A stretch of 64,000 nucleotides of DNA from Nocardia brasiliensis (lineage in GTDB: Bacteria > Actinomycetota > Actinomycetes > Mycobacteriales > Mycobacteriaceae), in NCBI RefSeq assembly GCF_011801125.1, contig NZ_CP046171.1, forward strand, positions 6,572,001 through 6,636,000. The letters are read 5' to 3'. The position numbers and the translations under genes are program-made. This document shows, one piece after another, positions 43,232-52,517 of the stretch (position 1 is the first letter of the stretch; each line of letters begins with the position of its first letter). The notes under the pieces were generated by a model, which was given only the letters and a program-made list of their open reading frames with translations, did no database searches and was not told where the DNA came from.

Positions 43232-44779
43232 GTGACTGAATCGACGAATAGCGGATCGCCTGAAGCTGCGGATCACATCCAGGACAGGCCTTCGGATTCG
43301 GCGCCCAGGGGAACGCTGCGGCCGCCGGACGCGCCCGTGCTCGGCCCGCGCCCGGTGTATCGCCCGCATGTCGACACCCATACCGCCCGCGCGTTCCGCA
43401 GGCCGTCCGGGCAGTCGGGTTCGTTCGCCGAACCACTGCCCCGCGGTACGGCTCCGATCGCGGACGCGGATCTGCAGAACCGCCCGCCGGACGCGGTGCT
43501 GGCCGAGGCGTTCGGCCGCCCGGCCGGTTCCAGCGAACTGCTGCAACGTGACCCCGACGCGACCGAGGACACCCCGACCGTCGCGGGCCCGGTCGATCCG
43601 TGGCGCGATCCGGCGGCGGCCGCGCGGCTCGGCGCCCCCGCCGTGCCCACCCCCGTGACCGCGGCGCTGCCCGAGGCACCGCGGTTGAGCGCCCGCGAGG
43701 TGCTCTTCGGTTCCCGGGTCGCGCCCAAGTCGCTCGCGCTGCTCGCCGTCGTAGCCCTCGCGATCGGCGTGCTCGGCGGCCTGGTCGGCAGGCTGACCGC
43801 CGAACAGGCCTCGGTGCTCACCTCGCGCGGCGTCGAACTGAAGCAGACCGGCGGCATCGAGCAGCCGCACAGCCAGATCGCCAAAGTGGCCAACGCCGTG
43901 CTGCCCGCGGTGGTGTCCATCCGGGTCACCGTCGGCGACAACGGCGCGACCGGTTCCGGCGTGGTGATCGACGGCGCGGGTTTCATCACCACCAACAACC
44001 ACGTGGTGTCGATGGCCGCCCAGGACAAGACCAACCGGGCGACCATCCAGGTCACCTTCTCCGACGGCACCAAGGTGCCTGCCAACATCGTGGGCCGCGA
44101 CCCGAAGTCCGACCTCGCGGTGCTCAAGGTGGACGTCAAGAACCTCACCGTGGCCAAACTCGGCAAGTCCGACGACGTCCAAGTCGGTGACGAGGTGCTG
44201 GCCATCGGTTCGCCGCTCGGGTTGAGCAAGACGGTGACCTCCGGCATCGTCAGTGCGCTGCACCGTCCGGTGGCGCTCGAGGGCGAGGGCAGCGACACCA
44301 AGGCGGTGATCGACGCGGTGCAGACCGATGCCTCGATCAACCCCGGCAACTCCGGCGGCGCGCTGGTGGACATGGAAGGCCGGTTGATCGGCATCAACAC
44401 CGCGATCCGCAGCGAGTCCGGCGGCTCGGTCGGTCTCGGCTTCGCCATTCCGATCGATCAGGTGACCACGGTCGCACAGACCCTGATCCGCGACGGCGTC
44501 GTGCATCACCCGCAGCTCGGTGTCAGCGCGCAGACCAAGAACGTCGCCAACGAGGTGATGTCGGGAGCGCGCGTCGCCGATGTCGTGCCGGGCAGCCCCG
44601 CGGCCCGAGCAGGCATCGTCGAGGGCGATGTCATCGTCAAGGTCGGCGACCGCGACGTGACCTCGCGCGACGAGCTGGTGCTCGCGGTACAGCTGAACAA
44701 GATCGGCGACACGGTCACCGTGCAGCTGATCCGCGACGGCAGGCGGGTGGACGTGCAGGCCACGCTGGAGTCCGACTGA
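43232..44779 (+). CDS. htrA: Membrane-bound serine protease HtrA (DegP family)
   Basis: 515 residues. A Pro-rich cytoplasmic N-terminus of about 160 residues precedes one membrane helix (SLALLAVVALAIGVLGGLVG). The trypsin-like protease has His257 (TTNNHVV), Asp294 (PKSDLAVLKV) and Ser374 (NPGNSGGALV), and a C-terminal PDZ domain ends in VTVQLIRDGRRVDVQ. It degrades or chaperones misfolded envelope proteins and belongs to the SigE regulon in mycobacteria. GTG 43232 is preceded by GAGG within repeat copy C. Confidence 0.95.
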   Translation: MTESTNSGSPEAADHIQDRPSDSAPRGTLRPPDAPVLGPRPVYRPHVDTHTARAFRRPSGQSGSFAEPLPRGTAPIADADLQNRPPDAVLAEAFGRPAGSSELLQRDPDATEDTPTVAGPVDPWRDPAAAARLGAPAVPTPVTAALPEAPRLSAREVLFGSRVAPKSLALLAVVALAIGVLGGLVGRLTAEQASVLTSRGVELKQTGGIEQPHSQIAKVANAVLPAVVSIRVTVGDNGATGSGVVIDGAGFITTNNHVVSMAAQDKTNRATIQVTFSDGTKVPANIVGRDPKSDLAVLKVDVKNLTVAKLGKSDDVQVGDEVLAIGSPLGLSKTVTSGIVSALHRPVALEGEGSDTKAVIDAVQTDASINPGNSGGALVDMEGRLIGINTAIRSESGGSVGLGFAIPIDQVTTVAQTLIRDGVVHHPQLGVSAQTKNVANEVMSGARVADVVPGSPAARAGIVEGDVIVKVGDRDVTSRDELVLAVQLNKIGDTVTVQLIRDGRRVDVQATLESD

Positions 44780-44857
44780 GCCGGCTGCGACCGTGCTGTT
44801 ACCCACACGTCCCCACTCGATGCGAGGACACCGTGGTCAGCCGGTAGCCTGGGACAG

Positions 44858-45274
44858 GTGTTCAGCAACATCGGCTGGAGCGAGATGATGATCTTGCTCG
44901 TCGCCGCCCTCGTGATCCTCGGACCGGAGCGACTGCCCGGCGCGGTTCGCTGGACCACGCGCAGCCTGCGTCAGGTGCGCGACTACGCCAGCGGCGCCAC
45001 CGCGCAGCTGAAGGACGAGCTCGGTCCGGAGTTCGAGGATCTGCGCAAGCCGCTGGCCGACCTGAACGAACTGCGCGGTATGACTCCGCGCTCGATGGTG
45101 ACCAAACACCTTCTGAACGGCGACGATTCGATCCTGAAGAATCTGGAGAGCGCACTGCCGGACAAGAAGGACATCTACGGCACCGGCGGCGCGATGCCGG
45201 ACTATCCGATGCCGAAGCTGGAAAAACCGTTGGAGCGCAACGAACGTCCGCCGATCGACACCGACGCCACTTAG
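44858..45274 (+). CDS. tatB: Twin-arginine translocase component TatB
   Basis: 138 residues. The short N-terminal membrane helix [32 protein letters not shown] (Glu8 and the GPERLP hinge) is followed by an amphipathic helix and a charged tail. With TatA and TatC it forms the receptor for folded Tat substrates. GTG 44858 begins directly with FSNIGW, so the start is secure. It corresponds to Rv1224 after sigE-rseA-htrA. A terminator overlaps its stop. Confidence 0.95.
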   Translation: MFSNIGWSEMMILLVAALVILGPERLPGAVRWTTRSLRQVRDYASGATAQLKDELGPEFEDLRKPLADLNELRGMTPRSMVTKHLLNGDDSILKNLESALPDKKDIYGTGGAMPDYPMPKLEKPLERNERPPIDTDAT

Positions 45275-45327
45275 GTTCTGCCTCGAAGCCCCATCCGGCG
45301 TATCCGGCCGGGCTTCCAGGCAGAACC
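45274..45327 (+). terminator. Terminator after tatB
   Basis: GGTTCTGCCT and GAAGCCC pair with GGGCTTC and AGGCAGAACC around one mismatch, a stem of about 17 bp. Smaller CCGG repeats lie in the loop. It ends the sigE-tatB run. Confidence 0.8.
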
Positions 45328-45392
45328 TCACCGCGACAAGATCATCGCGTCGGCCCGAACGAGTTACGAGTAGGGCTCAGTGTCAAGAAAGC

Positions 45393-45412
45393 TGGACACC
45401 TTGGCGTGTCCA
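45393..45412. promoter_or_regulatory. 20-bp inverted repeat before the HTH gene
   Basis: TGGACAC, spacer CTTGGC, GTGTCCA is a perfect 7-bp inverted repeat 18 bases before ATG 45431. It is a candidate autoregulatory operator of the downstream HTH protein. Confidence 0.6.
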
Positions 45413-45430
45413 CCTGTCTAGACTTCGCAC

Positions 45431-46288
45431 ATGTCGGCCGATGACGTGGCGCGGGTTTTCGCGATCGAAGACAAGGTCGAGCGACTGAAGGCGGCCACCG
45501 ATGGAGTGGCGGCGGCCCAGCAGACGATCAACGAACTCACCAGGATTCGCCGAGCCGTGATCCGGGAACTCCACGCCGAGGGCTGGACGTTCGCGAGAAT
45601 CGGTGCGGCAGCCGGGCTTTCCCGTGCGCGAATCCATCAGGTCAGCACCCAGGGGCCCGCACCGGAGGGATTGTTCTTCGGGCACGGCACGCTGACCGTG
45701 CTGGTGCCGGAGGTACGGGCGGGCCGGGTGATCGGCGCGCCCGATCCGGCGGCGCCGCACCGATTGGTCGAGCTGCTGCGCGAACTCGGCTTCAGCGCTT
45801 CGATAGAACACTTCCTGCCGGGCAGACCGGTCGACCTGGCCAGGGACGGGCTGATCGTGCTCGGCGGCCCCGAGCTCTCGCCGAGCCTGCGCCAGCTCAT
45901 CGCCGCGGACCCGCGGTTGCGGCGCGCGGTGGCCCGAGCAGGTGACGCGCGACGCGGCATCGAGGATCGCGCGGCCCGGCGGGTCTACCGGCCCGGCGGA
46001 CCCGATCCGCACGACATCGCCTACCTGGCCCGGCTGCCGCGGCCGGACGGGCGCGGCACGGTGCTGATGATCGACGGCATGCACCCGCCCGGCTCACTCG
46101 GTGCCATTCGTTTGCTCGCCACCCGGTTGGCCACGCTGCACGAACGCGCCGCGACCCACCTGTTCTCGGTGCTCGTCGCGTGCCGGTTCGATCGGGCGAC
46201 CGGCGAGCCGCTGGAGGCCGAACTGCTCACGCCGGTCTACCGGCACGACCCTGAAACCCGTTTGCCCGCACCGGGTCTGCGCCGCTGA
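45431..46288 (+). CDS. Sigma-like helix-turn-helix protein of unknown function
   Basis: 285 residues. The N-terminal part is a charged helix then a region-4-like HTH (EGWTFARIGAAAGLSRARIHQVS, about residues 51-73). The rest (LLRELGFSASIEHFLPGRPVDLARDGLIVLGGPELSPSL, YLARLPRPDGRGTVLMIDGMHPPGSLGAIRLLATRL) looks like an alpha/beta effector domain that I cannot name; the GGPELS...GMHPPGS layout recalls TIR-like or nucleotide-binding sensor folds only loosely. A perfect inverted repeat lies in its promoter. Confidence 0.75.
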   Translation: MSADDVARVFAIEDKVERLKAATDGVAAAQQTINELTRIRRAVIRELHAEGWTFARIGAAAGLSRARIHQVSTQGPAPEGLFFGHGTLTVLVPEVRAGRVIGAPDPAAPHRLVELLRELGFSASIEHFLPGRPVDLARDGLIVLGGPELSPSLRQLIAADPRLRRAVARAGDARRGIEDRAARRVYRPGGPDPHDIAYLARLPRPDGRGTVLMIDGMHPPGSLGAIRLLATRLATLHERAATHLFSVLVACRFDRATGEPLEAELLTPVYRHDPETRLPAPGLRR

Positions 46289-46439
46289 CCAGCGACGTTT
46301 CCCGGCCTGGCGCCGCCGCGGTCTCATGCACGCGAACCGTCGAATGTGGCGCAGGTCACGCCGCTCTTCCATTCGGGAATTCTCGATGCGATGCTTGAAT
46401 AGCTAGAAGATAACTAAGCATTGATAGGTGACAGTTCGC

Positions 46440-47012
46440 ATGAGTGTTCCAGGTTCGTTTGCAGCCAGTTCCGCACCCACGATCCGCACGGTGCGGCGCA
46501 CACCGCCGGAACCGACGGACGGATCCATCGTCGACGCGACGGAGCCAACCATCACCACCCATCGGGTCACCTACAGCGATCGGCTGAAACTGTTCGTCGG
46601 CGCGGGCGAAACGATCGAAAGCTACCTGCGCCCGCTCCGCAGGCTCGACGGTCACCACCGCTACTCGGTGCAGCTGACCCGACTGCCAGTAGCTATGCGC
46701 TCCACCGAGATCAGCCCGGCGATCAGCTCCGCGCCCGGCACCAACTACCTGCTCTGCACCGGCTCCGCGGACGCGGTGGTCATCGAGCTCTGCCACACGG
46801 TCGACGCCGTCACCCGGCGGTTCACCGTCGGACGCGCGGGCAACCGCGACGGCGAGCCCGGCATCTGCGTCCAGGTGCCCGACGCTGTGCCCGCACCATG
46901 GATCTACCAGGACGAAGTGTGGACCGCCGAGGCGGCGGCCGACATCTTCGCCGGTTATTTCCGCACCGGTACGGTCCCCACCGGACTGGTGCTCCGCGAA
47001 TCGACCGACTGA
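46440..47012 (+). CDS. Hypothetical protein, possible Imm1-like immunity domain
   Basis: About 190 residues (ATG 46440; GTG 46428 also possible). The C-terminal part PAPWIYQDEVWTAEAAADIFAGYFRTGTVPTGLVL recalls the Imm1-type ending in which an aromatic residue, a helix and a YFxTGxxP loop close the fold. The N-terminal 40 residues are disordered. No toxin gene is next to it. The family assignment is weak. Confidence 0.6.
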   Translation: MSVPGSFAASSAPTIRTVRRTPPEPTDGSIVDATEPTITTHRVTYSDRLKLFVGAGETIESYLRPLRRLDGHHRYSVQLTRLPVAMRSTEISPAISSAPGTNYLLCTGSADAVVIELCHTVDAVTRRFTVGRAGNRDGEPGICVQVPDAVPAPWIYQDEVWTAEAAADIFAGYFRTGTVPTGLVLRESTD

Positions 47013-47034
47013 CGCGTCAATCGAGGAGGCAGTG

Positions 47035-47250
47035 ATGAATCCGCTCATCATCGTCGGCGGCACCGTTCTGGCGTTCGGCCTGCTCGTTCTTGTCGTGACC
47101 GTCCTGCGCCGACCCACCGCCCCGTACGGCCAGCTGACCGTGGCCGCCCTGCAGGCGCGACTCGCCGAGGAGAACTCGCCGAGCGCGCGCGAATCCGAAG
47201 AACGTCTCATCGAGCTACCGATCCGCGAGGCGCTCGAAAAATCCTCCTGA
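47035..47250 (+). CDS. Small single-helix membrane protein
   Basis: 71 residues from ATG 47035, with AGGAGG (47024-47029) at ideal distance. One N-terminal membrane helix (LIIVGGTVLAFGLLVLVVTVL) then a charged cytoplasmic tail (ARLAEENSPSARESEERLIELPIREAL). It follows the previous gene by 22 bases and may be cotranscribed. Function unknown. Confidence 0.7.
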   Translation: MNPLIIVGGTVLAFGLLVLVVTVLRRPTAPYGQLTVAALQARLAEENSPSARESEERLIELPIREALEKSS

Positions 47251-47408
47251 CTACCGCTTTTCCGTCGGCTTCCGCGCGCACGGACCGCAGCGTGGCGGGC
47301 GCCAGCGAACCGCGGGGCACACCCGCGTGCACGGCCACTCAGCTTCCGGATAGCTACCCTGAGTAGTACGGCGGCAATATTTGTCGACGTTGAGCTCGAG
47401 GGAGGAGT

Positions 47409-48491
47409 GTGCCCATGCGAGCAATGCTCGAGCAACTCATCGCCTCGCTGGCGCAGGGCCCGGTGGCGCTGGCCAGGGTGGTCGACACCACCGGCCCCGG
47501 CCCGCGCGAGCTGGGCGCCGCGATGCTCGTCACCGCGTCCGGCGCGGTCATCGGCTCCCTGTCCGGCGGCTGTGTGGAGGCCGCCGTTGTCGAGTCCGCG
47601 CGCCAGGTGCTCGATTCCGGCCAGCCGGTGCTCGACCGGTTCGGCTACGCCGACGGTGACGGGATCGCGGTCGGCTTGACCTGCGGCGGCGAGATCGAGG
47701 TGTGCGTCGAGCCGGTCGGGCGCGCGTTGCTCCCGATACTCACCCGGCTGCAACAGGACATCGCGGCGGGCACGCCGGTCGCGCTGGCCACCAGGATGGA
47801 CACGGCGGGCGAGTGGCGGCTGGTGTACTCCGCCGCGGGCGAACCGTGGTACGGCGTCGACCATGATGCCCGCGCGCTGCTCGACGCGGGCCGCAGCGGT
47901 TTGGTCGGGGCGGACGAGTGCGAGCTGGAGAGTTCACCGCGCCCGCGCGTGTTCGTCCAGGTCTTCGCCGCGCCCGCCCGCATGATCCTGGCCGGTGCCA
48001 ACGACTTCGTCCGGGCGCTCAGCCGCACCGGCAGGCAGCTCGGCTATCGCGTCACGGTCGTGGACGCGCGCGAAACCTTCGCCACCGCGGCCCGATTCCC
48101 GGCCGCGCACGAGGTGGTCGTGGACTGGCCGCACCGGTACCTGCGCACCGAGCACGAGGCCGGGCGGATCGACGGCCGCACCGTGGTCTGTGTGCTCACC
48201 CACGACACCAAGTTCGACGTGCCGACCATCGTGGCCGCGCTCGACCTCGACGAGATCGGCTTCGTCGGCGCCCTCGGCTCCCGGCGCACCCACGCCGAGC
48301 GCACCGAGCGACTGCGCGCCGCCGGTGTCACCGAGAGCCGCCTGGCCCGGTTGAAGAGCCCGCTGGGCCTCGACCTCAACGCGCGTACGCCGGACGAGAC
48401 CGCGATCTCCATCGCCGCCCAGATCCTCGCCGAGCGCGGCGGCGCGTCGGGCCGCCCGCTACACCGCCTCGACGGCCCCATCCACCACTGA
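47409..48491 (+). CDS. XdhC/CoxI family molybdenum-enzyme maturation factor
   Basis: 360 residues (GTG 47409 or ATG 47415). XdhC proteins bind molybdopterin and insert sulfurated cofactor into xanthine dehydrogenase-type enzymes. Motifs: ARVVDTTGPGPRELGAAMLVTASGAVIGSLSGGCVEAAV, LTCGGEIEVCVEPVG, the Rossmann half RMILAGANDFVRALSRTGRQLGYRVTVVDARE, and FVGALGSRRTHAERTERLRAAGV. It converges on the paoABC-like operon, whose product is its probable client. Confidence 0.92.
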   Translation: MPMRAMLEQLIASLAQGPVALARVVDTTGPGPRELGAAMLVTASGAVIGSLSGGCVEAAVVESARQVLDSGQPVLDRFGYADGDGIAVGLTCGGEIEVCVEPVGRALLPILTRLQQDIAAGTPVALATRMDTAGEWRLVYSAAGEPWYGVDHDARALLDAGRSGLVGADECELESSPRPRVFVQVFAAPARMILAGANDFVRALSRTGRQLGYRVTVVDARETFATAARFPAAHEVVVDWPHRYLRTEHEAGRIDGRTVVCVLTHDTKFDVPTIVAALDLDEIGFVGALGSRRTHAERTERLRAAGVTESRLARLKSPLGLDLNARTPDETAISIAAQILAERGGASGRPLHRLDGPIHH

Positions 48492-48574
48492 ACGCGGCGC
48501 ACCCCGGATCGATCGGTGGCCGCCGCGCCGGTCCCGACGAATCCAGCGGTGCCCGTATCGGATCCGCGCGTCGT

Positions 48575-50818
48575 TCAGAGCAGGTGTTCGATGCGCAGCG
48601 GAATATCGCGTAGGCGTTTGCCGGTGGCGTGGTGGACGGCGTTGACGATGGCCGCGGCGGCGCCGATCATGCCGAGTTCGCCGATGCCCTTGACGCCCAA
48701 GGGGTTCACCACCGCGTCGGCGACCTCGACGAACGAGATGTCGACGGCGGGGGCGTCGGCGTTCACCGGGAGCAGGTATTCCAGCAGCGAGGCGTTGGCC
48801 CACCGACCGTCCCGGATGTCGGGCACGCTGCCCTCCATCAACGCTTGGGACAGGCCCCAGTTCATGCCGCCGAGCACCTGGCTGCGGGCCAGCTTCACAT
48901 TGAGCACCCGCCCCGGCGCGAACGCGCCGACCATGCGCCGGACCCGGATCAGCCCGAGCTCCGGATCGACCGCGACCTCGGCGAACTGCGCGCCGAAGCT
49001 CATCTTTCCGTAGGGCGCCGGGGTGGTCGCCGGCCGCCAGCTGCCCGTCGTCTCGATATCCGAAAGGTGGTTACGGGCAAGGACATCGGCGTACGAGTCG
49101 GACACCGACGGATCCTCGGCCAATCGCAGCACACCCCCGACGCCCTCGATCTCGTCGGGTGTGCGACCCCGTAACGGGGAATCGATGTCGGCGACCGCGA
49201 GGTCGACGAGCTGGCGGAGCAGGTCGGTGCAGGCGTTGTGCACCGCGGCGCTCACCGCGCTCGCACCGATCGACCCGACCGTCGCGGCCACGTTCGGATA
49301 GTCGGTGTTGCCGATCTCGAATCGGATGCGGTCGAACGGCATTCCCATCGCGTCGCCGGCGACCTGGGTCATCGCCGTCGCGACACCGGTGCCGAACTCC
49401 TGGGTGCCCGCCTGCACCACCAGTGACCCGTCCGAGCGCAGCCGCGCGTGCGCGCGCTGCGGCTGGCCCGGCTCGTACACCGGGTAGCCCGCGGTGCCGA
49501 CGCCCCAGCCGATAAGCCAGTTGCCCTCGACGTGCGAGCCCGGCTGCCGCTTGCGCCCGTCCCAGCCGAACCGCTGCGCGGCCAGCCGCAGGCAATCGAG
49601 GTAACCGTCGGAGCTCCACGGGTTCCCGCTCTCCGGGTCGACCGCGGCGTGGTTACGCATCCGCAGTTCCACCGGGTCGGCGCCGAGTTGCGCGGCGAGC
49701 TCGTCGATCGCGCATTCCAGCGCGACCATGCCCGAGGCCTCACCGGGACCGCGCATGAAGGTCGGCGTCATGGTGTTGCCCTTGATCAGCCGATACTGCC
49801 CCTCCCAGTGCGGGATTCCGTAGGCCTTGCTCGCCACCTCGAGCGAGGGCTCGGCCCAGTCGTCGAAATGCGAAGTGACGGAGAGCTTGTGGTGGCGCAG
49901 GCCGGTAAACCGGCCGTCGGCGTCGCTCACCAGGGTGACGCGCTGCTCCTGCTCCTCCCGTAAACCGGTGCCGTAGAACATCTGCTCGCGGTTCAGGATC
50001 ACCCGGATCGGCCTGCCCAGCTCCCGCGCGATCAGCGGCGCGAGCGTCACGTGCGGCCACATCATGGCTTTGGCGCCGAAGCCGCCGCCGACGTAATCGG
50101 CCACCACCCGCACCTTGCTCGGCGAGATGCCGAGATGGGCGGCGATGGTCAGCTGGCTGGCCACGATGCCCTGGGTGGCGTCGTAGACGGTGACCGAATC
50201 CCCGTTCCACATCGCGGCGGTGACCGAGCATTCGATGGGATTGTGATGGTTGGCGGCGAACCGGAAGGTGGCGTCGACGGTGTGCGCCGCCGCGGCGGCC
50301 GCACCGGCGAAGTCCCCGCGCGACTGGGTGGCCGGGACGAAACCGGCGAAGATCGTCTCCGGCACATACTGTTCGTCGCGGCCGTCGTCGAGTCGCACCA
50401 GCGCGGGCCGCTCGTCGTAGGTCGCCTCGACCAGTCGGGCGGCGTGCTGGGCGACCTCGAAGGTATCCGCCACCACGACCGCGATCGGCTGGCCGAAGTA
50501 GTGGATCGTGGTGTCCTGCATCGGAAAGTAGGTCTGTCCCGGCGCGGGCTGGCCGAACAGCGACGGCACCAGTGGCACGGTGGTGACCCTGGGCAGATTC
50601 TCGTGGGTGTACACGGCGACCGCGCCGGCCCGCAGCGCGCCGGTGACATCGAGCGAAGTCAGTGTGCCGTTGCCGATCTCGGCACCGACGAGCACGCCGT
50701 AGGCGGCATTCGGCATCGGGATCTCGGCGGTGTAGCGCGCCGCGCCGGTGACCTTCGCGTGCCCGTCGATGCGATCGCGTCCCTGGCCGATCAGCTTGTC
50801 GGCGGACGGCGCGCTCAT
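48575..50818 (-). CDS. Molybdenum-binding subunit of aldehyde oxidoreductase (PaoC-like)
   Basis: 747 residues. An N-terminal substrate domain (LIGQGRDRIDGHAKVTGAARYTAEIPMPNAAYGVLVGAEIG) leads into molybdopterin-binding segments (FTGLRHHKLSVT, MRGPGEASGMVALECAIDELA, GVGTAGYPVYEP, GTQEFGTGVATAM), ending in GVKGIGELGMIGAA, where the catalytic Glu sits. It corresponds to PaoC of the E. coli PaoABC aldehyde oxidase. ATG 50818 overlaps the FAD-subunit stop (ATGA). A longer in-frame extension runs antisense-like and is excluded. Confidence 0.92.
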   Translation of the reverse strand: MSAPSADKLIGQGRDRIDGHAKVTGAARYTAEIPMPNAAYGVLVGAEIGNGTLTSLDVTGALRAGAVAVYTHENLPRVTTVPLVPSLFGQPAPGQTYFPMQDTTIHYFGQPIAVVVADTFEVAQHAARLVEATYDERPALVRLDDGRDEQYVPETIFAGFVPATQSRGDFAGAAAAAAHTVDATFRFAANHHNPIECSVTAAMWNGDSVTVYDATQGIVASQLTIAAHLGISPSKVRVVADYVGGGFGAKAMMWPHVTLAPLIARELGRPIRVILNREQMFYGTGLREEQEQRVTLVSDADGRFTGLRHHKLSVTSHFDDWAEPSLEVASKAYGIPHWEGQYRLIKGNTMTPTFMRGPGEASGMVALECAIDELAAQLGADPVELRMRNHAAVDPESGNPWSSDGYLDCLRLAAQRFGWDGRKRQPGSHVEGNWLIGWGVGTAGYPVYEPGQPQRAHARLRSDGSLVVQAGTQEFGTGVATAMTQVAGDAMGMPFDRIRFEIGNTDYPNVAATVGSIGASAVSAAVHNACTDLLRQLVDLAVADIDSPLRGRTPDEIEGVGGVLRLAEDPSVSDSYADVLARNHLSDIETTGSWRPATTPAPYGKMSFGAQFAEVAVDPELGLIRVRRMVGAFAPGRVLNVKLARSQVLGGMNWGLSQALMEGSVPDIRDGRWANASLLEYLLPVNADAPAVDISFVEVADAVVNPLGVKGIGELGMIGAAAAIVNAVHHATGKRLRDIPLRIEHLL

Positions 50819-51813
50819 TCGCCTGCTCCCCGCGCGGCGACGGTTTCCAGCGTGCGCACCAGGGTGCGTTGCGCCAGTTCGATTTTGAAGCGGTTCATCG
50901 GGTGACTGCCGTCGGCGGCCGCGAGTTCGGTGGCGGCCGCGGCGGCGAAGTTCTGCTTCGTCGCCGGTTTGCCGGTCAGCAGGTCCTCGGCCATTCTGGC
51001 CCGCCACGGTTTGGTCGCCACGCCGCCCAGGCCGATGCGGACATCGCGCACGACGCCGTCGGCCAGGTCGAGCGCCACGGCCGCGGAAGCGGCGGCGAAC
51101 TCATAGGATTCGCGGTCGCGCACCTTCAGGTAGTGCGAGTTCTGCGCGAACGGCAAGGGCGGCACGTCGATCCGGACGATGAGCTCGTCGCTGGTGATCG
51201 GATGCTCCAGATGCGGTGTGTCACCGGGCAACAGGAAGAAGTCGTCGAAGGGGATGCTGCGGATGCCGCGTGGTCCCTGGACCTGGATCACGGCGTCGAG
51301 CGCGGTGAGCGGGTTGGCCATATCGGAGGGGTGCATCGCGAAACAGTGCTCGCTGGTACCCAATACGGCGTTGCCGCGATGCAGGCCCTCGTGCGCGCCG
51401 CAGCCGCTGCCAGGGTTGCGCTTGTTGCAGGCGTAGGCGATGTCGCGGAACTGGGGACAGCGCACCTTCTGCATCAGGTTGCCGCCCATCGACGCCATAT
51501 TGCGGATCTGCGCGGACGCGCCCTTCCACAGCGCGATGGACAGGAACGGAAACTTCTGCCGCACAACGGGGTCGGCGGCGACCTCGCTCATCCGGACCAT
51601 CGCGCCGATGCGCAGCCCGCCCTCCGGGGTGTGCTCCAGCTCGGTCAGCGGCAGCCGGTTGATGTCGACGACGTTGTCCGGTTCCATCGCGCCGATGCGC
51701 AGCATGTCCACCAAAGTGGTGCCGCCGGCGAGGAATACGGTGTTGGGGCGGGCGGCGATCGCGACCAGCGCCTCGTCCACCGTCTCGGCGCGCGCGAAGG
51801 CGATGGGCTTCAT
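50815..51813 (-). CDS. FAD-binding subunit of aldehyde oxidoreductase, with extra Fe-S cysteines (PaoB-like)
   Basis: 332 residues. The FAD-binding motif FLAGGTTLVDMLRIGAMEPDNVVDI and RNMASMGGNLMQKVRCPQF are typical of this family. The following YACNKRNPGSGCGAHEG block, with the preceding CPQF, gives the [4Fe-4S] cysteine cluster that distinguishes PaoB-type subunits from plain xanthine dehydrogenase FAD subunits. It overlaps the 2Fe-2S subunit gene by ATGA at 51810 and the Mo subunit at 50815. Confidence 0.92.
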   Translation of the reverse strand: MKPIAFARAETVDEALVAIAARPNTVFLAGGTTLVDMLRIGAMEPDNVVDINRLPLTELEHTPEGGLRIGAMVRMSEVAADPVVRQKFPFLSIALWKGASAQIRNMASMGGNLMQKVRCPQFRDIAYACNKRNPGSGCGAHEGLHRGNAVLGTSEHCFAMHPSDMANPLTALDAVIQVQGPRGIRSIPFDDFFLLPGDTPHLEHPITSDELIVRIDVPPLPFAQNSHYLKVRDRESYEFAAASAAVALDLADGVVRDVRIGLGGVATKPWRARMAEDLLTGKPATKQNFAAAAATELAAADGSHPMNRFKIELAQRTLVRTLETVAARGAGE

Positions 51814-52343
51814 CGGGTCTCCCCCATTTCACCCTCCGCGGTCTTTATCGCGTCCCGGATGTTCTGGTAGGCGGCGCAGCGGCAGATATTGCCGCTCATC
51901 CATTCGGCGATCTCCTCGTCGCTGCCGGTATGGCCCTCTTCGATGCATTTGATCGCCGACATGATCTGACCCGGCGTGCAATAACCGCATTGGAAACCGT
52001 CGCAGCTGATGAACGCGCGCTGCACCGGATGCAGCTCCTCCCCCTGCGCGACCCCCTCGATCGTCGTTATCTCCCTACCCTGCGCGCTCAATGCCAAGGT
52101 GAGGCAGGACAATTCGCGCCGCCCGTCGACCCAGACCGTACACGCGCCGCAGGCGCCCTGGTCGCACCCCTTTTTCGTGCCGGTGAGGCGCAAATATTCG
52201 CGCAGGGCGTCGAGCAGGCTGACCCTGGGTTCGAGCGCGACGGGAAAATCGTGACCGTTCACCCGCAAGGTGGCCAGCGTGTAATCGGGACCGGCAAACT
52301 CGGGTTGACGCGTGTCCTGCTTGGGTAGCTCACCAATAGTCAT
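51810..52343 (-). CDS. 2Fe-2S subunit of aldehyde oxidoreductase (PaoA-like)
   Basis: 177 residues with two [2Fe-2S] clusters: plant-ferredoxin type (KKGCDQGACGACTVWVDGRRELSC) and the helical domain (CGYCTPGQIMSAIKCIEEG, SGNICRCAAYQNI). E. coli PaoA has a Tat signal for periplasmic export; here the N-terminus (MTIGELPKQDTRQPEF) shows none, so the complex is probably cytoplasmic. AGGAG precedes ATG 52343. First gene of the paoABC-like operon. Confidence 0.93.
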   Translation of the reverse strand: MTIGELPKQDTRQPEFAGPDYTLATLRVNGHDFPVALEPRVSLLDALREYLRLTGTKKGCDQGACGACTVWVDGRRELSCLTLALSAQGREITTIEGVAQGEELHPVQRAFISCDGFQCGYCTPGQIMSAIKCIEEGHTGSDEEIAEWMSGNICRCAAYQNIRDAIKTAEGEMGETR

Positions 52344-52517
52344 AGACGTATCTCCTGCTCATGAGCGCGCGGTGGACGCGTATCTCGTATACAGCATGCG
52401 AACGTAAGACCTGGCAAATATCGTAGCGTCTGCTCAGCAAACCTGCTTGCGAATAAAATCGCCGATCAGATCGCCTTGGCGGACCGGCGAATTCGAATAA
52501 CGCGCCTGCCCGCACAG

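Noticed and set aside
42596..44806. Long minus-strand frame across rseA and htrA
   Set aside because: His/Arg/Gly-rich shadow of the htrA and rseA coding strands with no domains.
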